Assembly (NCBI GenBank): GCA_003856375.1
Contig: CP034120.1
Coordinates: 2,232,001 to 2,296,000 of the forward strand
Source: Glaciecola amylolytica
Lineage (GTDB): Bacteria > Bacteroidota > Bacteroidia > Flavobacteriales_D > Crocinitomicaceae
Reading direction: 5' to 3'
DNA: 64,000 bases
Part shown: positions 33,874-42,544 of the stretch, piece by piece
Position numbering within the stretch: position 1 is the first letter of the stretch
Layout: the number at the start of each line of letters is the position of its first letter
Translations under genes and position numbers: made by a program
The notes under the pieces: model-generated
What the model saw: the letters and a program-made list of their open reading frames with translations, nothing else
Database searches by the model: none
What the model was told of the DNA's origin: nothing

Positions 33874-34809
33874 CTACCAGACTACTACTGGATATTGGGA
33901 GAGGAAACTTTCCCTTTTTTGTTTTACAGTGCTCAGGTATTCTGCTGCTTTTTTCGATTCAGGATACAACAAACGATGCTCCTCCATTCTTCGGATTTTG
34001 AGTAATTCATCAATCACTGCATTCGTTTCCGAAGTAAAAAGTTCCGTTCTCAAAAATTCCCAGACAAATTCTGCAGCCTGAGAATCCGGGTGAACTCCGT
34101 CCGGTTCAAAATAACGGTAATCCCGCAAAATATCGTTTACCAGTTCAAATGCCGGAAAATAATGTATTGCCTGAGTCTTAAGCAAATGAACCAAACGAAA
34201 AAGTTCTGATTTCGAAAGGGAGTTTTCCATTAATCCATCGCGAACATAACGCACCGGGCTTACGGTAAAAACGATTTGAATCTGAGGATTCACGTTTCGA
34301 ATCACGTCTGTTGCTTCTTTCCAGATATCAATTAATTCGTCTGCGGATGTGAGTTCTTTTTTGAAACACTCTTTCGGCTGTTGATGGCAATTTGCAACAA
34401 CACTTCCGGATTCTGTCAAACGATATCCATGAGCAGATCCCAATGTTACGACTAACAATTTTGCGTTTGACAACGATTCTCTTAATGTCTTCAATTGATT
34501 CTGCAATTCTTTATTCAATGAAATTGAATCCATGGAATAAAGCGTACTGCTTGCGTCGTAGCTGACAAAAACATCCTCTTTTTGAACAAATTCAAGCAAT
34601 TCTGCCTGTTCAAAAGCCAATAGAATTTGTTTAGCAAGCGGGATCGGGTGGAAAATCACCCCCAAGGGATTGTCAAAAACGTCAAAGCCCGCTCTTCGAA
34701 ACCAGTAAGACATATTTGCAGAAAAACACGATCCCAATTGCACAATCAGGTCTCCATGTTCCACTTTAGGGAAATTCTTTTGCTTTAAAGTATCTGATGA
34801 AATAGTCAT
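33874..34809 (-). CDS. GSCFA domain protein (311 aa)
   Basis: Named after the motif seen here as VQLGSCFSANMSYWFRRAGF (about 22-41), followed by FDNPLGVIFHP. The fold is SGNH-hydrolase-like; VTLGSAHGYRL and the late DGVHPDSQAAEFVW (with a D-x-x-H pair) complete a plausible catalytic triad. Members of this family are thought to be esterases acting on surface polysaccharides, but substrates are unknown. I use the ATG at 34809, which overlaps the stop of the upstream gene (ATGA); the longer frame adds 16 residues inside that gene. Translational coupling to a polysaccharide deacetylase supports a glycan-related role. Confidence 0.87.
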   Translation of the reverse strand: MTISSDTLKQKNFPKVEHGDLIVQLGSCFSANMSYWFRRAGFDVFDNPLGVIFHPIPLAKQILLAFEQAELLEFVQKEDVFVSYDASSTLYSMDSISLNKELQNQLKTLRESLSNAKLLVVTLGSAHGYRLTESGSVVANCHQQPKECFKKELTSADELIDIWKEATDVIRNVNPQIQIVFTVSPVRYVRDGLMENSLSKSELFRLVHLLKTQAIHYFPAFELVNDILRDYRYFEPDGVHPDSQAAEFVWEFLRTELFTSETNAVIDELLKIRRMEEHRLLYPESKKAAEYLSTVKQKRESFLSQYPVVVW

Positions 34810-36089
34810 TTTAATCGGTCTAATGTGTGATCGAACACCTGCTTCCATCCTTTCCATTTTCCGGCTTCAGCAAGCGTTTCATTGTGCCAGATAAAGCAAA
34901 AAACACCTCCGAATCTTTCGATCTCATCAACCAGTTCATTGATCACATCAATACTTTGAGGAATGGTCAACTTCTTATATTCCAGTAATGTTCCGTCCAT
35001 ATAACAAAACGGCACAATTCTATATTCCGGGTGAACCTGATTGGTGAGCAAATCAAAAAAAGAATGTTCATAGGCTGTTCCTGCCCGGAATCCGTAATCG
35101 TCTGCATATCCCATCGTGAAATCCCGTTCAAACTCCTGTTCCATCATGCGATGATACGTTTTGGGAAGATTCAATTTCAAAAAATGCTGTCGTGATTCCT
35201 TGATTTTCTTGTTCGTGATCATTTGAATTCTATCCACTTCGTTCAGGAGTTTTTCATCCGAAAAATTACTTGAATAGCTTGGATGCAATCCAACATATCC
35301 GAGTTGATCAATCTCCTGAATCAATTCCTGATGTCTTGGATCATGCCAGGAAATATTGGTGTCATACTTTGCAAAATCACCCAAATGCCAAAAAACTCTG
35401 GTTTCAGGAAATTGCTTCATAACTTCCCGAATGTCATCAAAAGAATCGAAAGGATCCTTCATTTCTCCGTTTTGAACCAACTTCCGTTCTTTCAATCGGT
35501 TTTGATTGTTTTTGATGAAATCCTTACCCACAGAAAGCCATGTTCTCCAGCCCTCTTTCCATTTGTATGCAAATGTATTGTCGATATCAAAAGAAGGCAT
35601 TGCTGTAATCCGCCTTCCGGCAATCAGTCGATCCAGATAATCGGGAGCATAAACCGTAAAAAATGCCTCAATCCAATGTTCTATAATCTGAACATGGAGC
35701 CAGCCAAATTGACTTTGAACACTTTCCTGTGCTGTAAATCGGCCATGATCATCCAAAAACTTCGGACTGTATTCTTCGTAGCGGGACAGCACATAAAAGA
35801 TTGAAGCCAAAGGATCTGTCACCGAATCGATTTTCAAACACTCTACACCATTCCAGACTCCTTTTTCGATCCGGCTTAGCGGTCGAAAATATTCTTCAAA
35901 TAATAAACCGGAAGGATTTAAAGTAGGAACACCCTCAAATTCAAAATCAGAGTAAGTGAGTTTCATTCCGGTATGAGAAGCGAAAGACTGTTTATCATTC
36001 GTCAATTCATATTCCAAGCCGTGTTCTTTGAACACAAAATCCAAAGTATAGATTAAACGAATTGAAATTTGATCGACATAAAAAAGCAT
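34806..36089 (-). CDS. Polysaccharide deacetylase family protein (427 aa)
   Basis: A cytoplasm-predicted protein with a 110-residue N-terminal domain of the kind found before Bacteroidetes deacetylases, then a NodB-related barrel. Metal-site candidates are the Asp pair in MPSFDIDNTFAYKWKEGW (about 173-190) and the histidine in VGLHPSYSSNFSDE (about 278-291). FWHLGDFAKYD and the late FCFIWHNETLAEAGKW match the end of the fold. It should remove N- or O-acetyl groups from a glycan, but the substrate is unknown. It precedes and overlaps the GSCFA gene (ATGA) and begins 2 bp after radC ends on the same strand. Confidence 0.85.
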   Translation of the reverse strand: MLFYVDQISIRLIYTLDFVFKEHGLEYELTNDKQSFASHTGMKLTYSDFEFEGVPTLNPSGLLFEEYFRPLSRIEKGVWNGVECLKIDSVTDPLASIFYVLSRYEEYSPKFLDDHGRFTAQESVQSQFGWLHVQIIEHWIEAFFTVYAPDYLDRLIAGRRITAMPSFDIDNTFAYKWKEGWRTWLSVGKDFIKNNQNRLKERKLVQNGEMKDPFDSFDDIREVMKQFPETRVFWHLGDFAKYDTNISWHDPRHQELIQEIDQLGYVGLHPSYSSNFSDEKLLNEVDRIQMITNKKIKESRQHFLKLNLPKTYHRMMEQEFERDFTMGYADDYGFRAGTAYEHSFFDLLTNQVHPEYRIVPFCYMDGTLLEYKKLTIPQSIDVINELVDEIERFGGVFCFIWHNETLAEAGKWKGWKQVFDHTLDRLK

Positions 36090-36091
36090 TC

Positions 36092-36784
36092 TTACAGGAG
36101 TTCTTGATCTGAAAAGCTAAAATAGCCATTATCTGTGACAATCAAATGATCCAATACCGGCATTTCGATCATGTCTCCGAATTGCTGGATTCGTTTGGTG
36201 ATTTTCTGATCTGACTCGCTGGGCTTTAAATTTCCGCTCGGATGGTTATGCGCCAAAATAATTCCTGAAGCAGCTAAATCCATACCATATTTGAAAATGA
36301 TCTTCGGGTCTACATAAGTTCCGGCTGTTCCACCGATTGAAACTTGTTTCACTTGCAATACCTGATTCCCGCGATTCAAATAAAGCACAAAAAACTCTTC
36401 ATGGGTTAAATCAGAAAAATATCCTTTTAATTCCTGATACGCTTTCAGAGAACCGTCAATTTTGTCACGTTTCGTTTTCGTATACTCTTTCTTTCGCCTC
36501 CCTAACTCTAAAGCTGCAAGAATACTGATCGCTTTGGAATCTCCGATACCCTTTACATTGCATAAGTGAGAATGCCGTAATTTACCGAATTCGTACAGAT
36601 CTCCATTTGTCAACGAAAGTAATTCCCTTGCCAAATCAACCGCAGACTTGGATCGGCTTCCTGTTCCAATAAGAATAGCCAGTAATTCAGCATCTGAGAG
36701 AGTATGCCTTCCTTTAAGCATCATTTTTTCTCTCGGGCGATCATCTTCCGCCCAGTTTTTAATTGCTAACTGTTTTTGATACAT
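36092..36784 (-). CDS. radC: RadC family JAB-domain protein (230 aa)
   Basis: RadC-type protein with an N-terminal helix-hairpin-helix region (DAELLAILIGTGSRSKSAVD, then HLCNVKGIGDSKAISIL) and a C-terminal JAB/MPN metal domain with the JAMM motif HNHPSGNLKPSESD. The cellular role remains unclear despite the old DNA-repair name. I set the start at ATG 36784, giving MYQKQLAIKNWAEDDRPREK, which is the normal start of the family; the frame runs 19 codons further to a TTG next to the promoter box. Upstream is the divergent YdjM-like hydrolase. Confidence 0.9.
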   Translation of the reverse strand: MYQKQLAIKNWAEDDRPREKMMLKGRHTLSDAELLAILIGTGSRSKSAVDLARELLSLTNGDLYEFGKLRHSHLCNVKGIGDSKAISILAALELGRRKKEYTKTKRDKIDGSLKAYQELKGYFSDLTHEEFFVLYLNRGNQVLQVKQVSIGGTAGTYVDPKIIFKYGMDLAASGIILAHNHPSGNLKPSESDQKITKRIQQFGDMIEMPVLDHLIVTDNGYFSFSDQELL

Positions 36785-36838
36785 TTTCCACTTGTCTTTC
36801 CATGAAGTTACGAAATTAGTTCTGGACAAAAAACCTTT

Positions 36839-36846
36839 CAAACATA
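36839..36846 (-). promoter_or_regulatory. -7 box upstream of radC
   Basis: TATGTTTG on the minus strand is an exact TAnnTTTG, 54 nt before the ATG chosen for radC. Its position shows that the TTG-started upstream extension of the reading frame would begin within the promoter. Confidence 0.6.
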
Positions 36847-36922
36847 TTTTTCCAATTTTTTAAACATTTTCATCCTGAATTATAATCAAAATAGCAATAT
36901 GTAAACCGGAGCTATAAACTAC

Positions 36923-36930
36923 TACTTTTA
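36923..36930 (+). promoter_or_regulatory. Probable -7 box of the YdjM-like gene
   Basis: TACTTTTA differs from TAnnTTTG by one base and ends 5 nt before the ATG at 36936, the same spacing seen at the other apparently leaderless genes in this window. Confidence 0.45.
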
Positions 36931-36935
36931 TATTC

Positions 36936-37949
36936 ATGGATTCATTGACTCAAATCGTGTTGGGAGCTGCTGTTGGAGAAGCTGTTGCCGGAAGAAAAAT
37001 CGGTAATAAAGCTGCTTTATGGGGAGCAATCGGCGGAACTCTTCCTGATCTGGATGTTTTTTTGCGCTTTTTCTATGATCCGCTCGATGCCGCTTTAGTC
37101 CACAGAGGATTTTCTCATTCGTTACTTTTTGCATGCCTGGCAGGTCCGGCAATCGGATACTTATTTCATCGGATTACTAAACGGAAGCATCCGTTAAAAA
37201 TGTGGGTATTTCTTTGGTTTCTCAGTATTGTCACACACCCGATGCTGGATGTTTTCACCAATTACGGAACACAATTCTTCTGGCCTTTTTCATGGCGCTT
37301 AACATTTAATTCGGTGTTTGTCCTCGATCCTCTTTACACGATTCCGTTTATGATTCTGCTGATTGGCGCACTTTTCATGAAAAGAGATTCAAGACGGAGA
37401 AGGATCTGGAATTGGACCGGAATTATTTATTCCAGCGCTTACCTGCTTTGGGGGCTTATTGTTAAGTTGGGAATATACGGCAATTCGGACAGCTACTTTG
37501 CAGAGGCTGGCATTCACCCGAAAAGAACCATGGTTACTCCGATGCCGCTCACCTCTTTTTATTGGGACATGATTGCCGAAGACGACACGGCATATTATAT
37601 CGGGTACAAATCACTTTTTGCGCCGTTTGACCCAAAACAGATGGAGGTTATTACCAAAAATCATCATCTGCTGAAAGAAATTGATTGGAACGGAAATCCC
37701 AGAATTGAGGAAATTGAACATATTACAAATGGGTTCTACTCAGTTGAACAGCATTCAGATTCGTTATTCGTCTATGATCTGCGTTTTGGTACAACGACAA
37801 CCATTACCAATGGAAAAAGTAAAAAACCCTTGATGGGATATGGCTTCACGACACAAGAACAGCATATCAAAACGCTCTTCTCGCACCGAACCAGAGATTT
37901 CAATAAAATAGACTTTAATTCCTATGTTGAAAAAGTCTTCGGGAAATAA
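36936..37949 (+). CDS. YdjM/DUF457-type membrane-bound metal-dependent hydrolase (337 aa)
   Basis: The N-terminal 200 residues form the membrane part with motif MDSLTQIVLGAAVGEAVAGR at the start, GGTLPDLDVF (about 34-43), HRGFSHSLLF (about 57-66) and THPMLDVFTNYGTQ (about 103-116). The Asp and His residues in these are the presumed metal ligands of the YdjM/YfhO-like family. Four to five transmembrane helices are predicted, and a soluble C-terminal domain of about 140 residues follows. The substrate is unknown; a phospholipid-related role has been suggested for relatives. It is divergent from radC. Confidence 0.87.
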   Translation: MDSLTQIVLGAAVGEAVAGRKIGNKAALWGAIGGTLPDLDVFLRFFYDPLDAALVHRGFSHSLLFACLAGPAIGYLFHRITKRKHPLKMWVFLWFLSIVTHPMLDVFTNYGTQFFWPFSWRLTFNSVFVLDPLYTIPFMILLIGALFMKRDSRRRRIWNWTGIIYSSAYLLWGLIVKLGIYGNSDSYFAEAGIHPKRTMVTPMPLTSFYWDMIAEDDTAYYIGYKSLFAPFDPKQMEVITKNHHLLKEIDWNGNPRIEEIEHITNGFYSVEQHSDSLFVYDLRFGTTTTITNGKSKKPLMGYGFTTQEQHIKTLFSHRTRDFNKIDFNSYVEKVFGK

Positions 37950-38083
37950 ATCGAAGTGTGTAAATTCTGAACAAATACTTCATAGTTGTGATATATCAAC
38001 ACTTCTGATGTTTTGACTATCAATCATTTGAAATAAGTTAATCGATTTACTATAACTTTAGTAAAAAATATTCGCTTATCTGA

Positions 38084-39601
38084 ATGAAACTAAATACTAT
38101 GAAAACATCCTTAACTCTCACAGCAGTTTTGGCGGGATTTTTTTCTTTCTCCCAAAACTATGCACCAATTTCTGTCACAGGCTACAACACAGATGTCATT
38201 GCAGAAGCAGTTCCGGCTTTATCAACTACAACAACACCCATGGATGGCAGTGATTACATTCTTTACAGTCAGGCTTACGGAGCCTCATTAAGCACGGGCA
38301 CCGGTTTACCAAACAATGGAACAATCGTGTCAGGAAACAGCTCTTACCAACTGGCTCCTTATACTGCTGAAAACGTAATTTTCCTATCTACAGGACAAAC
38401 AGACTCCCTCGAACTAACAACTCCGGCATCGTATTCATCACTTAGTTTCCTTGGCTTTTCAACAGAAGGATCCGGAACAGTTTTATTCGTAATAAAATTC
38501 ACGGACGGCTCTGCAATGGTCGTAAACAGCAGCAATCTACCGGATTGGTTTAGCGGAACCGGAGCAGTAACCGGAGGTTTTGACAGAGCAGGAAGAACTG
38601 GGGACACTCCCGATTTCAACACTTCTGCACCTTACATGTATCGTATCAATGTGCATTTATCCTGTGCAGATCAGGCGAAACTTGTTCAGCGGGTTTTAAT
38701 TATCAATACAACGCCGTCTCCGTCTATCAAAACGGCAATCTTTGCTTTGTCGGGAGCTTCTGTTGTAACGAACACTTCCATTTTAAATTACCAGGATCTG
38801 AATTGCTACGGTGACACCGACGGATTCATTCAATTAACTCCTTCGGGATTGATTCCTCTTACATTTTCATGGAATACAACTCCGCCAACTACCACTCAAA
38901 ACCTGAACAACAAAGGAGCCGGTACTTATACTTGTACAATTACTGATGCAACCGGATGTTCTACTCAATTGACCCAAACATTGAGTCAGCCTGCAGCGAT
39001 AGGAAGCAGTCAAACCGTTTTTATTTGTGCAGGCGAGAGTTTTACCGTCGGGCCGTTTACACATACAACTTCCGGAACCTACAATGATCCGTTGGACGCT
39101 TCTACAGGCTGCGACAGTATTGTAACAACGGTTTTAACTGTAACAAACATCAATACGTTCGCAACTCTTTCCGGAAATCAACTAACGGCTGCTGCAACGG
39201 GTGCTCAATACCAATGGCTCGACTGTGGTGCTGGTTATGCAATCATTCCAGGAGCAACGAACCAGACATTTACTCCAAGTGTGAATAGTGCTTATGCAGT
39301 CGCAATTACAATCAATGGCTGTACGGATACTTCTTCTTGCATCGTTTATTCTACCGCAGGGTTGAATGATTCTCAGAAAGCGAGCATTTCCTGTTCTCCA
39401 AATCCGGTAATCGATCAGTTACAAATCAACAGCAATGAAGCTCTTGGCAGCATAGAGGTATTTAATCTGGCAGGAACAAAACAACGTGTTTCTCATTCCG
39501 GAAATGTCATTTACATGGATCATTTATCAAGTGGTGCTTATTTAATTCATGCAACGACTCTTTCAGGAGAAACAAGCATTTTACATGTTGTGAAACAATA
39601 A
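38084..39601 (+). CDS. Secreted protein with T9SS type A sorting domain (505 aa)
   Basis: A signal peptide (MKTSLTLTAVLAGFFSFSQ, the second Met at 38099 being the likely start) directs export. The middle holds a choice-of-anchor-like beta domain (about 20-220), a SprB-like repeat region (GDTDGFIQLTPSGLIPLTFS, about 245) and Ig-like modules. The last 75 residues are a T9SS type A sorting domain: SCSPNPVIDQLQINSNE, GSIEVFNLAGTKQR and LSSGAYLIHATT. The tail is cut during export through the type IX machinery, leaving a cell-surface or released protein. The function of the cargo is unknown. A TAACTTTA at 38053-38060 (one mismatch) may be the -7 box. Confidence 0.87.
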   Translation: MKLNTMKTSLTLTAVLAGFFSFSQNYAPISVTGYNTDVIAEAVPALSTTTTPMDGSDYILYSQAYGASLSTGTGLPNNGTIVSGNSSYQLAPYTAENVIFLSTGQTDSLELTTPASYSSLSFLGFSTEGSGTVLFVIKFTDGSAMVVNSSNLPDWFSGTGAVTGGFDRAGRTGDTPDFNTSAPYMYRINVHLSCADQAKLVQRVLIINTTPSPSIKTAIFALSGASVVTNTSILNYQDLNCYGDTDGFIQLTPSGLIPLTFSWNTTPPTTTQNLNNKGAGTYTCTITDATGCSTQLTQTLSQPAAIGSSQTVFICAGESFTVGPFTHTTSGTYNDPLDASTGCDSIVTTVLTVTNINTFATLSGNQLTAAATGAQYQWLDCGAGYAIIPGATNQTFTPSVNSAYAVAITINGCTDTSSCIVYSTAGLNDSQKASISCSPNPVIDQLQINSNEALGSIEVFNLAGTKQRVSHSGNVIYMDHLSSGAYLIHATTLSGETSILHVVKQ

Positions 39602-39729
39602 TTATTCAGGTGTTTACTCAGTAATTAGTCACGGCTTTAAAATACCTTCTATTTTATAAAAAAGACTAATTCACGCCCGAATTGTTTATAAGTGGGCTTC
39701 GAAACGACAATCTCATGAAACTTTCGAGC

Positions 39730-39737
39730 TACATTTG
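39730..39737 (+). promoter_or_regulatory. -7 box of the GH3 gene
   Basis: TACATTTG is an exact TAnnTTTG ending 8 nt before the first ATG (39746) of the GH3 lipoprotein gene. Confidence 0.65.
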
Positions 39738-39745
39738 TACCAACT

Positions 39746-40921
39746 ATGATAAAAGTAGAAATGAAACATTGGATTACAATTTGTGCTTGTTCGGTATTAT
39801 TACTTCAGGCATGCGGACAAAATAGTGCTGAAACAAAGGCTGAACCTCAAAAAGAAGAACGAAAAGTTCCTCAGTTACCTGAGATCAAGCGTACTTATTC
39901 GCTTTCTGATTATCTGACTGAAAATGCAGATTTGAATAAAGACGTAGATGCATTGTTCAAAACATTGGACGATACCGCTATTGTAGCTCAGTTAATCATG
40001 CCGGCAGTTGGTCGTTTGGGAAACACTCCTCAGTCAATCAAAGCGCTTATCGGAAAAAGAACGATCGGAGGAGTTTTGATGTTGAACGGAACAAAAACAG
40101 AATTCACTTCCTGGATTAACGAATTCAATGCATTGAACAAGGAGAACGGAAATCCGGGATTCTTATACAGTGCCGATGCTGAACCGACGTTGTTCAACCG
40201 CAAAATTTCAGGAACTTCCACCGTTAAAAAAGCAAACGAGATTACTTCCCTGGCTGAAGTAAATCAATGTGCAGATACCATTGCCGCAACATTAAAAGCG
40301 ATCGGAATCAATTACAATTTTGCTCCGGTTGTGGATTTGGCAAGAAACGGAACGGTTGGTTACAGAGGATTCGCGAAAGTGGAAGCGAATAACGTTCCGT
40401 GGTCGAATGCATTTATCGCACGGATGCAGGAACAGGGAATTATCGCAACAGCAAAACATTTCCCGGGACACGGATTGGTTTCAGGAGATACGCACAAAGC
40501 ACTTCAGGCAATTGACGGTGAATTAAAAGAAGTTCCAACTTATCCGGGATTGATCGAAAAAGGAGTTTTGAGTATTATGATCGGGCATTTGGCTGTTGTC
40601 AATAATCCGAAATACAACACAAATGGTCTTCCGGCAACGTGCTCGAAAGTGATCATTACCGATTTGCTTCGCAAAGAACTTGGATTCAAAGGATTGGTTG
40701 TGACTGATGCCATGAACATGGGAGGTGTTACTGCAGTGAAAGGAAACAGTGTAAAAGCAATCGAAGCTGGAGTAGACATTCTGTTAATGCCTTTGGATTG
40801 CATGAAATCTCATGGAGAAATCTTAGCTAAATACCGTTCGGATGCCAATTTCAAAGCAATTGTAGATGCAGCGGCAAAACGCGTGCTTCGCATGAAATTG
40901 TGTGCAGGAACCATTAAATAA
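39746..40921 (+). CDS. Glycoside hydrolase family 3 lipoprotein, NagZ-like (391 aa)
   Basis: A GH3 enzyme of the beta-N-acetylhexosaminidase branch, which removes GlcNAc from peptidoglycan fragments or glycans. The histidine motif AKHFPGHGLVSGDTH begins near residue 236, and the nucleophile is Asp-321 in LVVTDAMNMGGVTAV. Both are diagnostic for NagZ-like enzymes, which use a His/Asp dyad instead of a distant acid. The N-terminus is a lipoprotein signal with lipobox LLQAC, so it acts in the envelope rather than in the cytoplasm like E. coli NagZ. The ATG at 39761 (MKHWITICAC) may be the true start. It has only the TIM-barrel domain. A hairpin terminator follows. Confidence 0.9.
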   Translation: MIKVEMKHWITICACSVLLLQACGQNSAETKAEPQKEERKVPQLPEIKRTYSLSDYLTENADLNKDVDALFKTLDDTAIVAQLIMPAVGRLGNTPQSIKALIGKRTIGGVLMLNGTKTEFTSWINEFNALNKENGNPGFLYSADAEPTLFNRKISGTSTVKKANEITSLAEVNQCADTIAATLKAIGINYNFAPVVDLARNGTVGYRGFAKVEANNVPWSNAFIARMQEQGIIATAKHFPGHGLVSGDTHKALQAIDGELKEVPTYPGLIEKGVLSIMIGHLAVVNNPKYNTNGLPATCSKVIITDLLRKELGFKGLVVTDAMNMGGVTAVKGNSVKAIEAGVDILLMPLDCMKSHGEILAKYRSDANFKAIVDAAAKRVLRMKLCAGTIK

Positions 40922-40939
40922 TTTCAATTTGAATAAGGA

Positions 40940-40972
40940 AGGTCGTCCGTCAGCTGATGGACGACTTTTTTT
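40940..40972 (+). terminator. Terminator after the GH3 gene
   Basis: The stem GTCGTCC...GGACGAC with the self-complementary centre TCAGCTGA gives a long hairpin broken by one mismatch pair, followed by nine T on the plus strand. Confidence 0.85.
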
Positions 40973-41029
40973 TTGCCCAATTCAATTTTGGTAATACTTT
41001 TACAGAGCCGTTGAAAACTTGAAATACTT

Positions 41030-41593
41030 ATGAAAACGATCGTTACACTTATCGCATTGAGTTTTTGTCAATTGATTGATGGGCAAATCTTACATCAAAC
41101 CGTTCGGGAAGATAAAACGTATGAATACTGGTTTTCACTGGATCAATACCAAAAGCCGTTGAACTACGCGATTGAAATTGCACATTTGGGAGGAAATGTA
41201 AATCGCTTGAACGGGAAAATCACCGGAAATAAGAAAAAAGGTATCATCACTATCTCGGATACCAAAAACAACTTGTTATTTAAAAAGGAACTGACTGCAG
41301 ATTTAAATTTTGAATTTGCCACCGATCAAAAAGAAATTCTGATTGAATTCGCAGTAGACGGATTTGTGACCTATTCAAAGAAGACAAGTATCGAAACACT
41401 TTCCGTTTTGGTTCTGAAATTACAAGCTGAACCTCAAGAGGCTGTTTATCAAATAAACGCACAAAGAGAATTATCCGAGTCGGAACTGAACACCATCATG
41501 CAATGTGTCAATAATAGTGTGCAATCCGGTGTGAATAAAGACTTTACCACTTGCGGTAAAAAAGGAGAAACAACTATTTCCCTCCAGCTTTAA
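41030..41593 (+). CDS. Hypothetical secreted protein (187 aa)
   Basis: Not recognised. The N-terminus MKTIVTLIALSFCQLIDGQ is a signal peptide, probably cut after DGQ, so the protein is exported. The mature part is about 168 residues, mainly beta-type (NYAIEIAHLGGNVNRLNGKI and following), with two cysteines near the C-terminus (Cys-160 region and DFTTCGKKG) that could form a disulfide. There is no T9SS tail. It stands between the GH3 lipoprotein and a pseudouridine synthase, each with separate spacing. Confidence 0.7.
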   Translation: MKTIVTLIALSFCQLIDGQILHQTVREDKTYEYWFSLDQYQKPLNYAIEIAHLGGNVNRLNGKITGNKKKGIITISDTKNNLLFKKELTADLNFEFATDQKEILIEFAVDGFVTYSKKTSIETLSVLVLKLQAEPQEAVYQINAQRELSESELNTIMQCVNNSVQSGVNKDFTTCGKKGETTISLQL

Positions 41594-41654
41594 AGGATAA
41601 GCACGAAATAGATTACCTTCGTATTCTTCAAATTTTGTTTTCTAATAAAGAGTC

Positions 41655-42533
41655 ATGCAAGAATCGATCCGATTAAACAAATTTATCAGCGATAGTGGTT
41701 ACTGTTCCCGAAGAGAAGCAGATAAGTATATTGAACAAGGATCGGTATTTATCAATGGCGTGAGAGCAAAAGTAGGCACTCAGGTAGGCAGCAGAGACAC
41801 TGTTGTTGTGAACGGACATACCGTTCAGCGAAAGGACAAGGAAGACGATTTGTACATTGCCTTAAACAAACCAACCGGAATTACCTGCACAACGGAAAAA
41901 GGAACTGTAGATAATATCGTGGATTACATTGGTCATCCAAGACGGATTTTCCCAATTGGAAGATTGGACAAAGATTCGCAGGGTCTTATTTTTCTTACAA
42001 CCAATGGTGATATCGTAAACAAGATTTTACGTGCCGGAAATCAGCATCAAAAAGAGTACATCGTAACCGTTGATAAACCCATCACTCCTGAGTTTGTCGA
42101 AAAAATGTCGGCTGGTGTTCCCATATTAGGTGTCGTAACCAAAAAATGTGTGGTCGAACAGATTTCAAACAATGTCTTCAAAATCATACTCGTTCAGGGA
42201 TTGAACCGGCAAATCCGAAGAATGTGCGAATATTTCAATTACTCCGTCATCAAATTGGAGCGCACACGGATTATGAACATTGAACTCAAAGGAATTCCTT
42301 TAGGTGAATGGCGTGAATTATCCGATTCCGAAATGCGGATCATGAATGAATTACTGAAAGATTCGAGTGGAGAAGCTGAAAAACAAAAAAGCAAGCCTGC
42401 ACCACCAAAGAAAAAAGCGCCTGTTCAACAGAAGAATAACTCGCAGCAAAAATCACGTTCTTTCAGTGGCAGACCCGGAAGTAAAACAAACAGTACGCGA
42501 GGAAAAAAATCCACCCCACGAGGAAGAAAGTAA
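41655..42533 (+). CDS. rluF: 23S rRNA pseudouridine synthase, RluF type (292 aa)
   Basis: A RsuA/RluB/E/F-family synthase. The N-terminal S4 RNA-binding domain ([20 protein letters not shown], about 6-25) is followed by the catalytic domain with the active-site aspartate in [15 protein letters not shown] (about residue 104) and the late motif [25 protein letters not shown]. The sequence fits RluF, which modifies U2604 of 23S rRNA, best. The last 55 residues are a Lys/Gln/Arg/Ser-rich tail ([12 protein letters not shown] and on) that is absent from E. coli RluF and probably helps bind RNA. It converges with a T9SS cargo gene 11 bp away. Confidence 0.9.
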   Translation: MQESIRLNKFISDSGYCSRREADKYIEQGSVFINGVRAKVGTQVGSRDTVVVNGHTVQRKDKEDDLYIALNKPTGITCTTEKGTVDNIVDYIGHPRRIFPIGRLDKDSQGLIFLTTNGDIVNKILRAGNQHQKEYIVTVDKPITPEFVEKMSAGVPILGVVTKKCVVEQISNNVFKIILVQGLNRQIRRMCEYFNYSVIKLERTRIMNIELKGIPLGEWRELSDSEMRIMNELLKDSSGEAEKQKSKPAPPKKKAPVQQKNNSQQKSRSFSGRPGSKTNSTRGKKSTPRGRK

Positions 42534-42544
42534 CTTCCCTCCTT